Below, piece after piece: positions 20,817 through 32,788 of a DNA stretch of 64,000 nucleotides. Where the stretch lies: contig CM034546.1 of the NCBI GenBank assembly GCA_020055645.1, positions 17,608,001 to 17,672,000 of the forward strand. The letters run 5' to 3'. The translations under genes were made by a program, and so were the position numbers. How positions within the stretch are numbered: position 1 is the first letter of the stretch; every line of letters starts with the position of its first letter. The notes under the pieces were generated by a model. The model made no database searches. It saw only the letters and a program-made list of their open reading frames with translations, and was not told the DNA's origin. This DNA comes from Tomocerus qinae. Taxonomy: Eukaryota > Arthropoda > Collembola > Entomobryomorpha > Tomoceridae.

Positions 20817-22380
20817 ATGACTCGCTTTTACTGTCAAAATCTTCAAACAGTGGCATTAATTATTGGATCTCTAGAGACTGTAAGTTTATTACAAAATTAT
20901 TATTTTTAATAATTATTAAAAATATTATATTCCTTTTTCATACATTATTTTGTAGCAATGTAGCAAAACATAAAACTATAGTTGCAAGAATATCAGGGAC
21001 ATCATCTAAGTATATACCTTCGTAAGGTAAAGGTTTAAGATGAAGAGTACTGTTTGTTATTTCGCAAATTGTATGTTGTATGTTAGTGAACATTGCAGTT
21101 TGCATTTCAAATTATCCAAAGACTTTGGGAATAAAATGTTTCCAGGCACGTATCCACAAATTTGTTCAAATCGGGGCGCAACTAATAGTGATGTGAAAAT
21201 ATATTCGCGCGCATTGTTTTGCAAATTTTTAAGAAAAATCATCTTTTCTTTACATTTAGGGAGCGCAGCGCCGCTTGTCCCCCTTATTGGATACGTGCTT
21301 GAATGTTTCATTCGAACAATTTTATTTCTATGCAATTTGATTGATTGCATTTGTAACACTTGAACTTGAGCCAATCTATTGATTTTTTATTTGGTTTTCC
21401 GTCAATTTAAATTGATTCATTAATGGCAACGCAATGTATTTCTAGATTGGAGGTATTTTAGGAACGCTTATTTGCTCTACATTTCTCGGATTGTGGAACT
21501 TCACCGGACAAGATGTAAAAAATGTCGATTTCGAAGAAGTTAAGAAAAGTTTATCATATGATATACGGACTAAAACCTTTGATCTAAAATATGTAGACGA
21601 AGAGACATTCCATTCAGCTGGTAATTTCAAATTTGAACATAATTATGCATATTTATTATTACGTTTGTGTTTGTTTAATATGTTTCTAATTTCATCTATA
21701 ACGTCGATAATATGTAATGTTATAGCTCAGGCGAGGTTAACATTTTTGACAATAATTACTACCACTATTTTGGGGATTTCTATTCTGAAAACAATCATTT
21801 CTTCCCTTATGATTCACGGCATTCGAAAGGTAAAAAATGTCTTACACCTCTACAAATTTCGTTCTAATTTTCATATAAGCCATTTGTCAAAAAAATCGAT
21901 GCTGAATATTGTAAATTATACGAATGATTAATTTTAGTTACAATAAATGCAGGCACGTATCCAGGAATTTGACTAATGGGGGATATACCCAAAAATATTG
22001 GTAAAAATGTAACATTTTCGGGACTTTACCTTTTTTGACAAAAAATTCCCCATTTCTTGGGACTTGGGGGTGCACGCTCCCTCCTCTGGATATGTGCTTG
22101 AACGCATTAAACACATATTACTAATTTTTGTTGATTATTTTAGAAATCAAGTTTATTGTTGACTGTCTGGATAATTTCTAAGTGTATATTTATCACTCTC
22201 GTTTCACTGATGTTCCTTGCATCTCTTATCAATGGTTTTAATCGTGTCCACATCGTAATCTTTTTGATTCTTTTAGGGCTAAATACTTTCTTCATATACA
22301 TTGTTAATTTATTTCGACAACAACTAAAAGCAGAAGAAAGTACAGCGCCCATGGCTGGAAATTCACGACAAAAATTGTAA
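20817..22380 (+). CDS. Multi-pass membrane protein, DUF4728-like tetraspan family, three exons
   Basis: Exons 20817-20879, 21446-21829 and 22144-22380 join in phase 0 at GTAAGT/CTAG and GTAAAA/TTAG borders, giving 227 aa. Exon 1 plus the start of exon 2 form the first membrane segment (ALIIGSLETIGGILGTLIC), preceded by a short Cys-containing cytoplasmic end. This is the typical start of the arthropod DUF4728 family of small tetraspan proteins. An extracellular loop of about 55 residues follows (rich in D, E and K), then segments near AYLLLRLCLFNMFLIS, LTFLTIITTTILGIS, and a long hydrophobic exon 3 (TVWIISKCIFITL and VIFLILLGLNTFFIY). That makes five hydrophobic stretches, one more than usual. 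Cytoplasmic tail QLKAEESTAPMAG. The molecular role is unknown. Both introns contain a hAT-type MITE. Confidence 0.7.
21143..21301. mobile_element. hAT-type MITE in intron 1, 159 bp
   Basis: Ends CAGGCACGTATCC and GGATACGTGCTTG, flanked by a perfect 8-bp duplication, aatgtttc (21135-21142 and 21302-21309). No coding capacity. Subfamily distinct from the CAGGGCATG elements in the trefoil cluster. Confidence 0.8.
21950..22100. mobile_element. hAT-type MITE in intron 2, 151 bp
   Basis: Ends CAGGCACGTATCCAG and CTGGATATGTGCTTG, the same family as the intron 1 copy. The 8-bp flanks (aataaatg, aacgcatt) have decayed, so this copy is older. Confidence 0.65.
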
Positions 22381-22693
22381 CTTGTAACTTCTGATTTTTA
22401 TAGACCATTAATCATTTTACATCGTGAAAAGTTAAACTTTTTGTAGTGATAATAGTGTGATAATTAGTGACTTTCTGTATTCATTAAGACTGTGAAGTAT
22501 ACTTAGGCTGTCATAAATAAAATCTGATTTTACATGAGGGACAGGAGAATAAATACTTGAATTAATTTTTGAATTATTTCGAAATATATTTCATTCTACA
22601 GTTAGTGACAATCGTGTTACATCTTTTTTACACTTAAAACTGTCATTTATTGGCATTTAATATTTAAATTGCAATCATATCCTATTTGTGTTT

Positions 22694-23715
22694 ATAAGGT
22701 ACAACCGTGTGTGGTTGTACTTATTTTGTTTAATCTGGAGCTGTCTATGCTAATGCGCATAGAGCAGCACCCAGAGCTAGTTTGTTTATAGTTGCATGCA
22801 TAAATGTACCGTTAGAATTATACATGCACCTACTTAGCTATAGTTAGATTTATATAACTAAAAAATAGTAGCTACCTACCTAATCCCTATTGTCTTTGTA
22901 AAAAAGTCCCGTTACTCCCTAAATTCCTTTCACTTAATTTTCCTAAATATTATTTAGAAAAATTAAGGGTCAATTACATGCAAGCAGCATTCGGCCATAA
23001 GAGCCCATGTAATAATTTTTAAGTTTTAATCCCTCAAAATTAAATAGTAATGAGGGACTTGCATCTAATTACCCGGGGTCAAAAGACAAAGGATCTCGAA
23101 GGCTATAAAAGCCTTCGAGCTCCTTTAGTCGGGATCAGAAGTATCCAGTAAGTTGCTTGGACAACTCCGAGGATCCGCTTTCTGTCGCCCAGAAGTATCT
23201 TTCGATTGGCTGTATTGGAGATTGCTTGACAATCCGTTCAAGTCACCCCACTTACCTGCTTACGTGAAGTTGCTCCGTCAACTAGTCGTAAGTTTAATCT
23301 TCGATTTATTTAAGTCTATTTAGTTATTAAGTTAGTATTAGTTAGTAATTAATTAGTAATTGGTTAGTAGTTAGTGTTAGTAATAGTTAGAGTCAGTATT
23401 GTATTGTTATTTGTCCAAGTTCTTCAATGAAGAAATAATATCCGTGCCTCTTGACTCACCCTGTATTCTCGTGTGTGTTGTGTGTACCTCATTTCCCACC
23501 TGCAACATCTCTCCATTCTTCCTATCCAGCAGCATACCTTTCCTTAAGCTAGCATAGGGAACTCTCTGTTCAGACTCCTGCTTGCATTATTCCTACCTAT
23601 CATCCTGCACATGTAAAATTAGTCCTGCCTAAACCTCACACCCTCCTGATCCTTGCTCCTGATAATAATATTTTCTTTATTATCATTTTGCCTTAGCTAA
23701 TTATTGCAATTTTTC
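22694..23715. mobile_element. LTR-like insertion, about 1.0 kb, ends approximate
   Basis: Comparison with the other flank copy shows about 1 kb of extra DNA. It has a TATA box (23105-23110, inside a hairpin) followed by a GC-richer stretch and a run of TTAGT repeats (23330-23390), and no coding region. This resembles a solo LTR with its promoter. It begins with a palindrome (gtacaacc/ggttgtac near 22700). I could not settle its exact ends or target duplication. Confidence 0.45.
23095..23119 (+). promoter_or_regulatory. TATA box held in the loop of a perfect hairpin
   Basis: CTCGAAGGCT and AGCCTTCGAG are perfect 10-bp arms around ATAAA, so the string tataaaag spans the loop. It lies in the LTR-like insertion and probably belongs to its promoter. 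Confidence 0.55.
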
Positions 23716-24081
23716 AGCTTAATTATTTAATTGGTCATATGTTTTAGTGTTTTTATTGTGCAATGCATTTTGAGATCGCTATTGTGACTGGTATGGTAAT
23801 CCAATATCCATATTATACTACGAAATAAAATGATCCGTTAATCAAGACAAGATTAAGGCTGAGGGCACAAATAAGGCAGCTCAACGGTTTCTAAAATCTT
23901 TAACTAATAAAATGTCATTGCATTTTTGTTATTAACTGTTACCTTAGATCCGGAAAATATTTGAAATAAAACATAACTAAAACGAAATTAAAAAGAAAAA
24001 AAGAGAGCGGTTCAAAATCTTCTGAGAAATGAAACACATTTTAATGAAATTGATGATGAAAGTGATATACTACAATAATAT

Positions 24082-24180
24082 ACCATACTTTAACATACAA
24101 TATTGTATCATACTTTCAGATACAATAGTATATCATAATTTCACATACAATATTATATCATAATTTCGCATACAATAATA
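24082..24180. repeat. 25-bp minisatellite, four copies
   Basis: Four near copies of a 25-bp unit (atcataatttcacatacaat + 5 bases), AT-rich and partly self-complementary. Nothing else is recognised from 24181 to 24689. Confidence 0.65.
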
Positions 24181-24689
24181 TTTATTACTATTAGCAAAAA
24201 TATTCATTAACGATTAAAAATATAACTTTCGTTTCCTGTATTTTTTTATAGCAATGAACTGCTAAATTAATGACCTTGCCTTGAATTGATTAATTTAGGG
24301 TGCGTTATAAGTCGTATGGCACACACCTTAATTCTGTATGGCGGAATTATTGACATTTAGTCTTACCTGGTATGGTGTTCAAAAGAGCTGAACGTTTGGA
24401 TATGTATGTAAGTATGTATTTGTATGGGAGACATACATAAATTCAGATTAGTTTTAGTAAAGTGCCAATTATTTTCAGTACAAACATATATTATTATACA
24501 TGAAGTCTGTTTCTCAAATAAAAGCACCGAAGGCAAGCTAGTTACCTTACTCCCATAATCAATGCCGCGTGGTACCCAGTTACAATCGAAAGTCAATATA
24601 TACATTATGGTTTTAAGAGAACATCTCTTTTAAGTAACGTAACATTATCTGATAAAATATATACACTTCCTCGAATTCTGACCTGATGC

Positions 24690-24980
24690 TTAATGTACGA
24701 ATTCATCTTCCCTAATGTGTAACAGGTAATAGTTAAGAAGTTTACTGAAATTTAGAACACTCTCTTTCTTATCCTTAAGCAGCGGACTAAGGGAGTTCCA
24801 GGTGACGTTTGAAAGGTAAATTGGACTTTTCGCAAAAAGTGCAGTACGATGCTCCATTACTGGCAAGCTGTTCGCTTGCCTGGTGCTTCTATTTGTTACA
24901 TTTAATATTTCTTTACTGTAATAATTATTTAGCGATTCAATCTTTGTGCCAAAAGTAACAATCTTATACAGAATAGTCAT
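24690..24980 (-). pseudogene. Non-LTR retrotransposon fragment, C-terminal part of ORF2
   Basis: A 96-codon frame carries the pattern seen after the reverse transcriptase domain in many LINE ORF2 proteins: NRSTRQANSLPV, then RTALFAKSPIYL, VTWNSLSPLL and FSKLLNYYLL. The polymerase core (YADD box) is not present and the upstream part is missing, so this is a 5'-truncated dead copy. Clade not assigned. Confidence 0.6.
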
Positions 24981-25516
24981 AGTGAGAAAGATCAGCCTTT
25001 CATATACTTTAACAAATTACCCTTTTCCAATAATTCCCAACAATTTACCTCTTTACGATCAAGTTTACATTTTTGGATCTTATTTTTAATTCTTAATTTA
25101 TCCTTCTTATTTGGGTTGCCTGATTACCAATGGATGCCTAAATGTGATATTTGTCACGTTACCCAACAACCTTTTGAATATAGCCTGTAAATTAATTTTC
25201 AAAACAATTTAAATTTGAAACTAAATTAAGATTTCAATAAAGCTGCTGCATCGGTCTGGAGAAATAAAGATTGCACTATGTTAGATATTCAACTTTGTCC
25301 CAAACGAAGAATTTTACATGAAGAAAATAAAAAACTACGACAAGCCGTAACAGAAGCTCGCCTGAGTGAAGGGGACCGAGTAAACAGTTTTAGTAGAATA
25401 ATAGAAATAGGTTTATTTTCATATTAATTGGCTATTATTGAGTATCAAAATCAATATAGATGAATGTTGACCATCAAAGTAAATAGAACATCAAAATAAA
25501 TAATTACTGACAATAT

Positions 25517-26633
25517 GTGTATGAATTTAAGAGATGTGTATGAAAAAAAATTTGAAATTCGATATCGAATCTCAACTAATGATAACCTATGCAGATTGGC
25601 AAATGTAAAAAACAGTTTCTTTCCGATTTTTGATGCACCGCCCCCTTACCTCCGGACACACCCCCCGAAGGTCGAAAAGCATATACAAAAAATCTCGGTA
25701 ACTACTCGACCGATTCGGATGAAATTTTTTTTAAATTGAATAAGACAATATTTGCCCCAGGGGTTCTGCGATTCATTTCAAAATTCGAACTCCATCATTC
25801 AAAATAAATTTCAAAATTTTGAAAAAAGTCGTATTTTTGAAATTTAACACTTATAGAGCAAATCATACTGTAGTAGCTATAGAAACAGCCAGTTATCATA
25901 TTACATCAATTTGACCTCTGAAAATGTCAAAGGTCAATTTTATGAAACGCACCAATAAATATTGTGTGACCTATCAATCAGCATCTAAATATCTCGAGCA
26001 GAACGATTATGATGTAAAATTTCACAAATTTCGAACCAGTAATAGGTTAAAGATCAATTTGTGACAATGTTATTTTTGTTATTTTATAGAAATTAACCTT
26101 TGACCTCTTACTGGTTCGAAATTTGTGTCATTTTACATTATAATCGTTCTGCTCGAGATATTTAGATGCTGATTGATAGGTCACACAAGATATTATGGAC
26201 CGTTTCAAAAAGTTGACCTTTGACATTTTCAGAGGTCAAATTGATGTAATATGATAACTGGCTGTTTCTATAGCTACTACAGTAAGATTTGCTCTATAAG
26301 TGTTAAATTTCAAAAATACGACTTTTTTCAAAACTTTGAAATTTATTTAGAATGATGGAGTTCGAATTTTGAAATGAATCGCAGAACCCCTGGGGCAAAT
26401 ATTGTCTTATTCAGTTTAAAACAAATTTCATCCAAATCGGTCGAGTAGTTACCGAGATTTTTTGTATATGCTTTTCGACCTTCGGGGGGTGTGTCCTGAG
26501 GTAAGGGGGCGGTGCATCAAAAATCGGAAAGAAACTGTTTTTTACATTTGCCTATCTGCATAGGTTATCATTAGTTGAGATTCGATATCGAATTTCAAAT
26601 TTTTTTTCATACACATCTCTTAAATTCATACAC
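25517..26633. mobile_element. 1.1-kb near-perfect palindrome (foldback element)
   Basis: Two arms of about 540 bp, GTGTATGAATTTAAGAG... inward to ...aggttaaagatcaattt, pair with only occasional mismatches across a loop of roughly 30 bases centred at 26075. Examples of arm differences: gattggc versus gataggc, and cctccgg versus cctcagg. No open frame is conserved and no clear target duplication was seen. It is most simply a foldback MITE. As RNA it would fold into one long double-stranded stem. Confidence 0.85.
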
Positions 26634-29600
26634 CAATGAAAATCAACAGAAAATCAAAAGAGTTTAATGATTTGATTTTATCAAAATAACTCATTGCTGC
26701 TTGGAAATGTTGGTGGGTGCATTGAGCTGCTTAAAGTCTTTTGTTTATAATGCAGCTTGATGAATATAAGCAACGGTTCAAGTTGAATATTCTTTCTCGA
26801 TTTTATCACAATAAATCATGCCTAGGACAAAATTACGTTGCGTGCCTTGACTGTATAAAAAACTTTTGTTTATGTTGTTTTGTAACCTATATAATTAACT
26901 GTGTAATTTGATAATTCTTTTACAATGTTATCAAAACATCTCAATGCTACTTGGCTTGCCTGCATAAAAACCAAACAAGGAGACTCAAGATGTTCCTATT
27001 CAATGTAAGTTAGTTATTTTAAGTAGGAAATAAAATCATTTACGTTGTTTGCATATAGGTTACAGGTTATCCCACGTCGGAATTTAGACGGAATTAAAAA
27101 ACGGTGTGATTTAATAATATAATTCAATTTAGTGGCAAAAAATAACAAAATTCTTGATCGAATATTTAAATGTTAACAATTTGTTTTAAGTTTTCGTTGA
27201 TTTTGACTGGATAAAAGGCAAAGAAGGATGCTCAAAACCGTACTATTCCATGTCTGGTAGTTAATTTCAATAGGAAGGAAAACTATTTACTTTGTTTGCA
27301 TGTAATTTGGGCGCCCTTTTATTTAAAAATTTAAAATGAACTCAATTTTGACTTAGTTATATAATTAATTTTTGTAACAAAATATTGCTTAATTCTTGAT
27401 CGTGTATAAAAATGCTTACATTTCATTTGAGCTTTCTGTTGACATTTATTATCTGTCAACGAAGCAAGGACAAACAAAGTTTTAATTTGGCATGTCCGTT
27501 AGTTATTTTAAATAGGAAAGAAAACTATTTCCGTTGTTTGCATACAAGTTACAGAGCATCCCATGTCAGAATTTAGACCGAATTCAAATGTGGCTTAGTA
27601 ATATAACTAATTTTCGTGACAAAAAATGGCCTAATTCCAGATCGAGTATTTAAATGTTAACAACACATTTGAGCTTTTCGTTGATTTTGACTACATAAAA
27701 ACCATACAAGGAGACTCAAGATGTTCCTATTCAATGTAAGTTAGTTATTTTAAGTAGGAAATAAAATTATTTACGTTGTTTGCATATATGTTACAGGTTA
27801 TCCTACGTCGGAATTTAGACTGAATTAAAAAACGGTGTGATTTAATAATATAATTCAATTTAGTGGCAAAAAATAACAAAATTCTTGATCGAATATTTAA
27901 ATGTTAACAATTTGTTTTAAGTTTTCGTTGATTTTGACTGGATAAAAGGCAAAGAAGGATGCTCAAAATCGTACTATTCCATGTCTGGTAGTTAATTTCA
28001 ATAGGAAGGAAAACTATTTACTTTGTTTGCATGTAATTTGGGCGCCCTTTTATTTAAAAATTTAAAATGAACTCAATTTTGACTTAGTTATATAATTAAT
28101 TTTTGTAACAAAATATTGCTTAATTCTTGATCGTGTATAAAAATGCTTACATTTCATTTGAGCTTTCTGTTGACATTTATTATCTGTCAACGAAGCAAGG
28201 ACAAACAAAGTTTTAATTTGGCATGTCCGTTAGTTATTTTAAATAGGAAAGAAAACTATTTCCGTTGTTTGCATACAAGTTACAGAGCATCCCATGTCAG
28301 AATTTAGACCGAATTCAAATGTGGCTTAGTAATATAACTAATTTTCGTGACAAAAAATGGCCTAATTCCAGATCGAGTATTTAAATGTTAACAACACATT
28401 TGAGCTTTTCGTTGATTTTGACTACATAAAAACCATACAAGGAGACTCAAGATGTTCCTATTCAATGTAAGTTAGTTATTTTAAGTAGGAAATAAAATTA
28501 TTTACGTTGTTTGCATATATGTTACAGGTTATCCCACGTCGGAATTTAGACTGAATTAAAAAACGGTGTGATTTAATAATATAATTCAATTTAGTGGCAA
28601 AAAATAACAAAATTCTTGATCGAATATTTAAATGTTAACAATTTGTTTTAAGTTTTCGTTGATTTTGACTGGATAAAAGGCAAAGAAGGATGCTCAAAAT
28701 CGTACTATTCCATGTCTGGTAGTTAATTTCAATAGGAAGGAAAACTATTTACTTTGTTTGCATGTAATTTGGGCGCCCTTTTATTTAAAAATTTAAAATG
28801 AACTCAATTTTGACTTAGTTATATAATTAATTTTTGTAACAAAATATTGCTTAATTCTTGATCGTGTATAAAAATGCTTACATTTCATTTGAGCTTTCTG
28901 TTGACATTTATTATCTGTCAACGAAGCAAGGACAAACAAAGTTTTAATTTGGCATGTCCGTTAGTTATTTTAAATAGGAAAGAAAACTATTTTCGTTGTT
29001 TGCATACAAGTTACAGAGCATCCCATGTCAGAATTTAGACCGAATTCAAATGTGGCTTAGTAATATAACTAATTTTCGTGACAAAAAATGGCCTAATTCC
29101 AGATCGAGTATTTAAATGTTAACAACACATTTGAGCTTTTCGTTGATTTTGACTACATAAAAACCAAACAAGGAGACTCAAGATGTTCCTATTCAATGTA
29201 AGTCAGTTATTTTAAGTATGAAATAAAATTATTTACGTTGTTTGCATATAGGTTACAGCTTATCCCACGTCGGAATTTAGACTGAATTAAAAAACGGTGT
29301 GATTTAATAATATAATTCAATTTAGTGGCAAAAAATAACAAAATTCTTGATCGAATATTTAAATGTTAACAATTTGTTTTAAGTTTTCGTTGATTTTGAC
29401 TGGATAAAAGGCAAAGAAGGATGCTCAAAACCGTACTATTCCATGTCTGGTAGTTAATTTCAATAGGAAGGAAAACTATTTACTTTGTTTGCATGTAATT
29501 TGGGCGCCCTTTTATTTAAAAATTTAAAATGAACTCAATTTTGACTTAGTTATATAATTAATTTTTGTAACAAAATATTGCTTAATTCTTGATCGTGTAT

Positions 29601-30376
29601 AAAAATGCTTACATTTCATTTGAGCTTTCTGTTGACATTTATTATCTGTCAACGAAGCAAGGACAAACAAAGTTTTAATTTGGCATGTCCGTTAGTTATT
29701 TTAAATAGGAAAGAAAACTATTTCCGTTGTTTGCATACAAGTTACAGAGCATCCCATGTCAGAATTTAGACCGAATTCAAATGTGGCTTAGTAATATAAC
29801 TAATTTTCGTGACAAAAAATGGCCTAATTCCAGATCGAGTATTTAAATGTTAACAACACATTTGAGCTTTTCGTTGATTTTGACTACATAAAAACCATAC
29901 AAGGAGACTAAAGATGTTCCTATTCAATGTAAGTTAGTTATTTTAAGTAGGAAATAAAATTATTTACGTTGTTTGCATATAGGTTACAGGTTATCCCACG
30001 TCGGAATTTAGACTGAATTAAAAAACGGTGTGATTTAATAATATAATTCAATTTAGTGGCAAAAAATAACAAAATTCTTGATCGAATATTTAAATGTTAA
30101 CAATTTGTTTTAAGTTTTCATTGATTTTGACTGGATAAAAGCCAAAGAAGGATGCTCAAAATCGTACTATTCCATGTCTGGTAGTTAATTTCAATAGGAA
30201 GGAAATTTATTTACTTTGTTTGCATGTAATTTGGGCACCCTTTTATTTAAAAATTTAAAATGAACTCAATTTTGACTTAGTTATATAATTAATTTTTGTA
30301 ACAAAATATTGCTTAATTCTTGATCGTGTATAAAAATGCTTACATTTCATTTGAGCTTTCTGTTGACATTTATTAT

Positions 30377-30858
30377 TTTATTTTTTATTTATTACTGACG
30401 GTCCCTACGGGCATGCGCCCATGGACCCAGGACAATTTACAATTACAATGTATATTGTTATGCTTGACATTTGTTTGTTATATTTTATAGGCTAGTTTAT
30501 TATATACTATATCTCTGCTCTATATACTATACCTATTTTTAGATTAATACAAGTTTTTGTTTCTTATAGTGTTATGTACTAATAAAATTATTACCACTAA
30601 CTTATACTAAAAGCTATAATTACCCTTATACATTTTATATCCTCACTTCTACCTCCTATCCCTTCGCTTATTATTTACAAGGCTATTTACAACGCTCTGT
30701 TCTAACAATTCTTTGCTCCCATCTTCTCCTTGTCTTAACGTCCTTAGTTCCAGCTCTGTTTCTAACAATCCTCTATCTTTATTTTTATTACCTCTCCTTA
30801 TCTGTGCTAGTTCTTTCCTGCAGAGTAAGCATACTAGCGTCCATATTCCAGTTGTTAT
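30377..30858 (-). mobile_element. Retroposon insertion 1 inside satellite, 482 bp
   Basis: Flanked by a perfect 15-bp duplication, gttgacatttattat (30362-30376 and 30859-30873). Read on the minus strand it ends in an A-rich tail (ATAAATAAAAAATAAA) after a GC-rich hairpin-like GGGCGCATGCCC segment. This is typical of the 3' end of a 5'-truncated non-LTR element. A minus-strand frame of about 70 codons opens at its truncated end (..LLETELELRTLRQ..) and stops before the tail, possibly the end of an element protein. Confidence 0.8.
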
Positions 30859-32335
30859 GTTGACATTTATTATCTGTCAACGAAGCAAGGACAAACAAAG
30901 TTTTAATTTGGCATGTCCGTTAGTTATTTTAAATAGGAAAGAAAACTATTTTCGTTGTTTGCATACAAGTTACAGAGCATCCCATGTCAGAATTTAGACC
31001 GAATTCAAATGTGGCTTAGTAATATAACTAATTTTCGTGACAAAAAATGGCCTAATTCTAGATCGAGTATTTAAATGTTAACAACACATTTGAGCTTTTC
31101 GTTGATTTTGACTACATAAAAACCAAACAAGGAGACTCAAGATGTTCCTATTCAATGTAAGTTAGTTATTTTAAGTAGAAAATAAAATTATTTACGTTGT
31201 TTGCATATATGTTACTGGTTATCCCACGTCATAATTTAGACTGAATTAAAAAACGGTGTGATTTAATAATATAATTCAATTTAGTGGCAAAAAATAACAA
31301 AATTCTTGATCGAATATTTAAATGTTAACAATTTGTTTTAAGTTTTCGTTGATTTTGACTGGATAAAAGGCAAAGAAGGATGCTCAAAACCGTACTATTC
31401 CATGTCTGGTAGTTAATTTCAATAGGAAGGAAAACTATTTACTTTGTTTGCATGTAATTTGGGCGCCCTTTTATTTAAAAATTTAAAATGAACTCAATTT
31501 TGACTTAGTTATATAATTAATTTTTGTAACAAAATATTGCTTAATTCTTGATCGTGTATAAAAATGCTTACATTTCATTTGAGCTTTCTGTTGACATTTA
31601 TTATCTGTCAACGAAGCAAGGACAAACAAAGTTTTAATTTGGCATGTCCGTTAGTTATTTTAAATAGGAAAGAAAACTATTTCCGTTGTTTGCATACAAG
31701 TTACAGAGCATCCCATGTCAGAATTTAGACCGAATTCAAATGTGGCTTAGTAATATAACTAATTTTCGTGACAAAAAATGGCCTAATTCCAGATCGAGTA
31801 TTTAAATGTTAACAACACATTTGAGCTTTTCGTTGATTTTGACTACATAAAAACCAAACAAGGAGACTCAAGATGTTCCTATTCAATGTAAGTTAGTTAT
31901 TTTAAGTAGGAAATAAAATTATTTACGTTGTTTGCATATAGGTTACAGGTTATCCCACGTCGGAATTTAGACTGAATTAAAAAACGGTGTGATTTAATAA
32001 TATAATTCAATTTAGTGGCAAAAAATAACAAAATTCTTGATCGACTATTTAAATGTTAACAATTTGTTTTAAGTTTTCATTGATTTTGACTGGATAAAAG
32101 GCAAAGAAGGATGCTCAAAACCGTACTATTCCATGTCTGGTAGTTAATTTCAATAGGAAGGAAAACTATTTACTTTGTTTGCATGTAATTTGGGCGCCCT
32201 TTTATTTAAAAATTTAAAATGAACTCAATTTTGACTTAGTTATATAATTAATTTTTGTAACAAAATATTGCTTAATTCTTGATCGTGTATAAAAATGCTT
32301 ACATTTCATTTGAGCTTTCTGTTGACATTTATTAT

Positions 32336-32788
32336 TTTATCTGACGGTCAACGAAGCAAGGACAATTTACAATTACAATGTATATTGTTATGCTTGACAT
32401 TTGTTTGTTATATTTTATAGGCTAGTTTATTATATACTATATCTCTGCTCTATATACTATACCTATTTTTAGATTAATACAAGTTTTTGTTTCTTATAGT
32501 GTTATGTACTAATAAAATTATTACCACTAACTTATACTAAAAGCTATAATTACCCTTATACATTTTATATCCTCACTTCTACCTCCTATCCCTTCGCTTA
32601 TTATTTACAAGGCTATTTACAACGCTCTGTTCTAACAATTCTTTGCTCCCATCTTCTCCTTGTCTTAACGTCCTTAGTTCCAGCTCTGTTTCTAACAATC
32701 CTCTATCTTTATTTTTATTACCTCTCCTTATCTGTGCTAGTTCTTTCCTGCAGAGTAAGCATACTAGCGTCCATATTCCAGTTGTTAT
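32336..32788 (-). mobile_element. Retroposon insertion 2 inside satellite, 453 bp, altered tail
   Basis: Same insertion site, same 15-bp duplication (32321-32335 and 32789-32803) and same body as insertion 1, 1930 bp further on. The A-rich tail and GC-rich segment are replaced by a short patch reading ctgacggtcaacgaagcaag, part of which is satellite sequence, making it 29 bp shorter. It was copied with the array rather than inserted independently. Confidence 0.8.

Larger units (their letters stand above)
22655..24060. repeat. Duplicated flank segment B, interrupted by an LTR-like insertion
   Basis: Partner of 11955-13460: 22655-22693 matches 11955-11999 and 23715-23885 matches about 12000-12150. 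A further 24010-24055 matches 13395-13450, with about 110 bp of extra sequence (23905-24005) between. Same orientation as segment A. Confidence 0.65.

Noticed and set aside
22694..23715. Exact LTR ends and target duplication for the second LTR-like insertion
   Set aside because: Several TG/CA choices are possible and none gives a matching flank pair, so only approximate limits are reported.
25515..25739. 74-codon frame at the start of the large palindrome
   Set aside because: It lies in one arm of a foldback element and is not preserved in the mirror arm.
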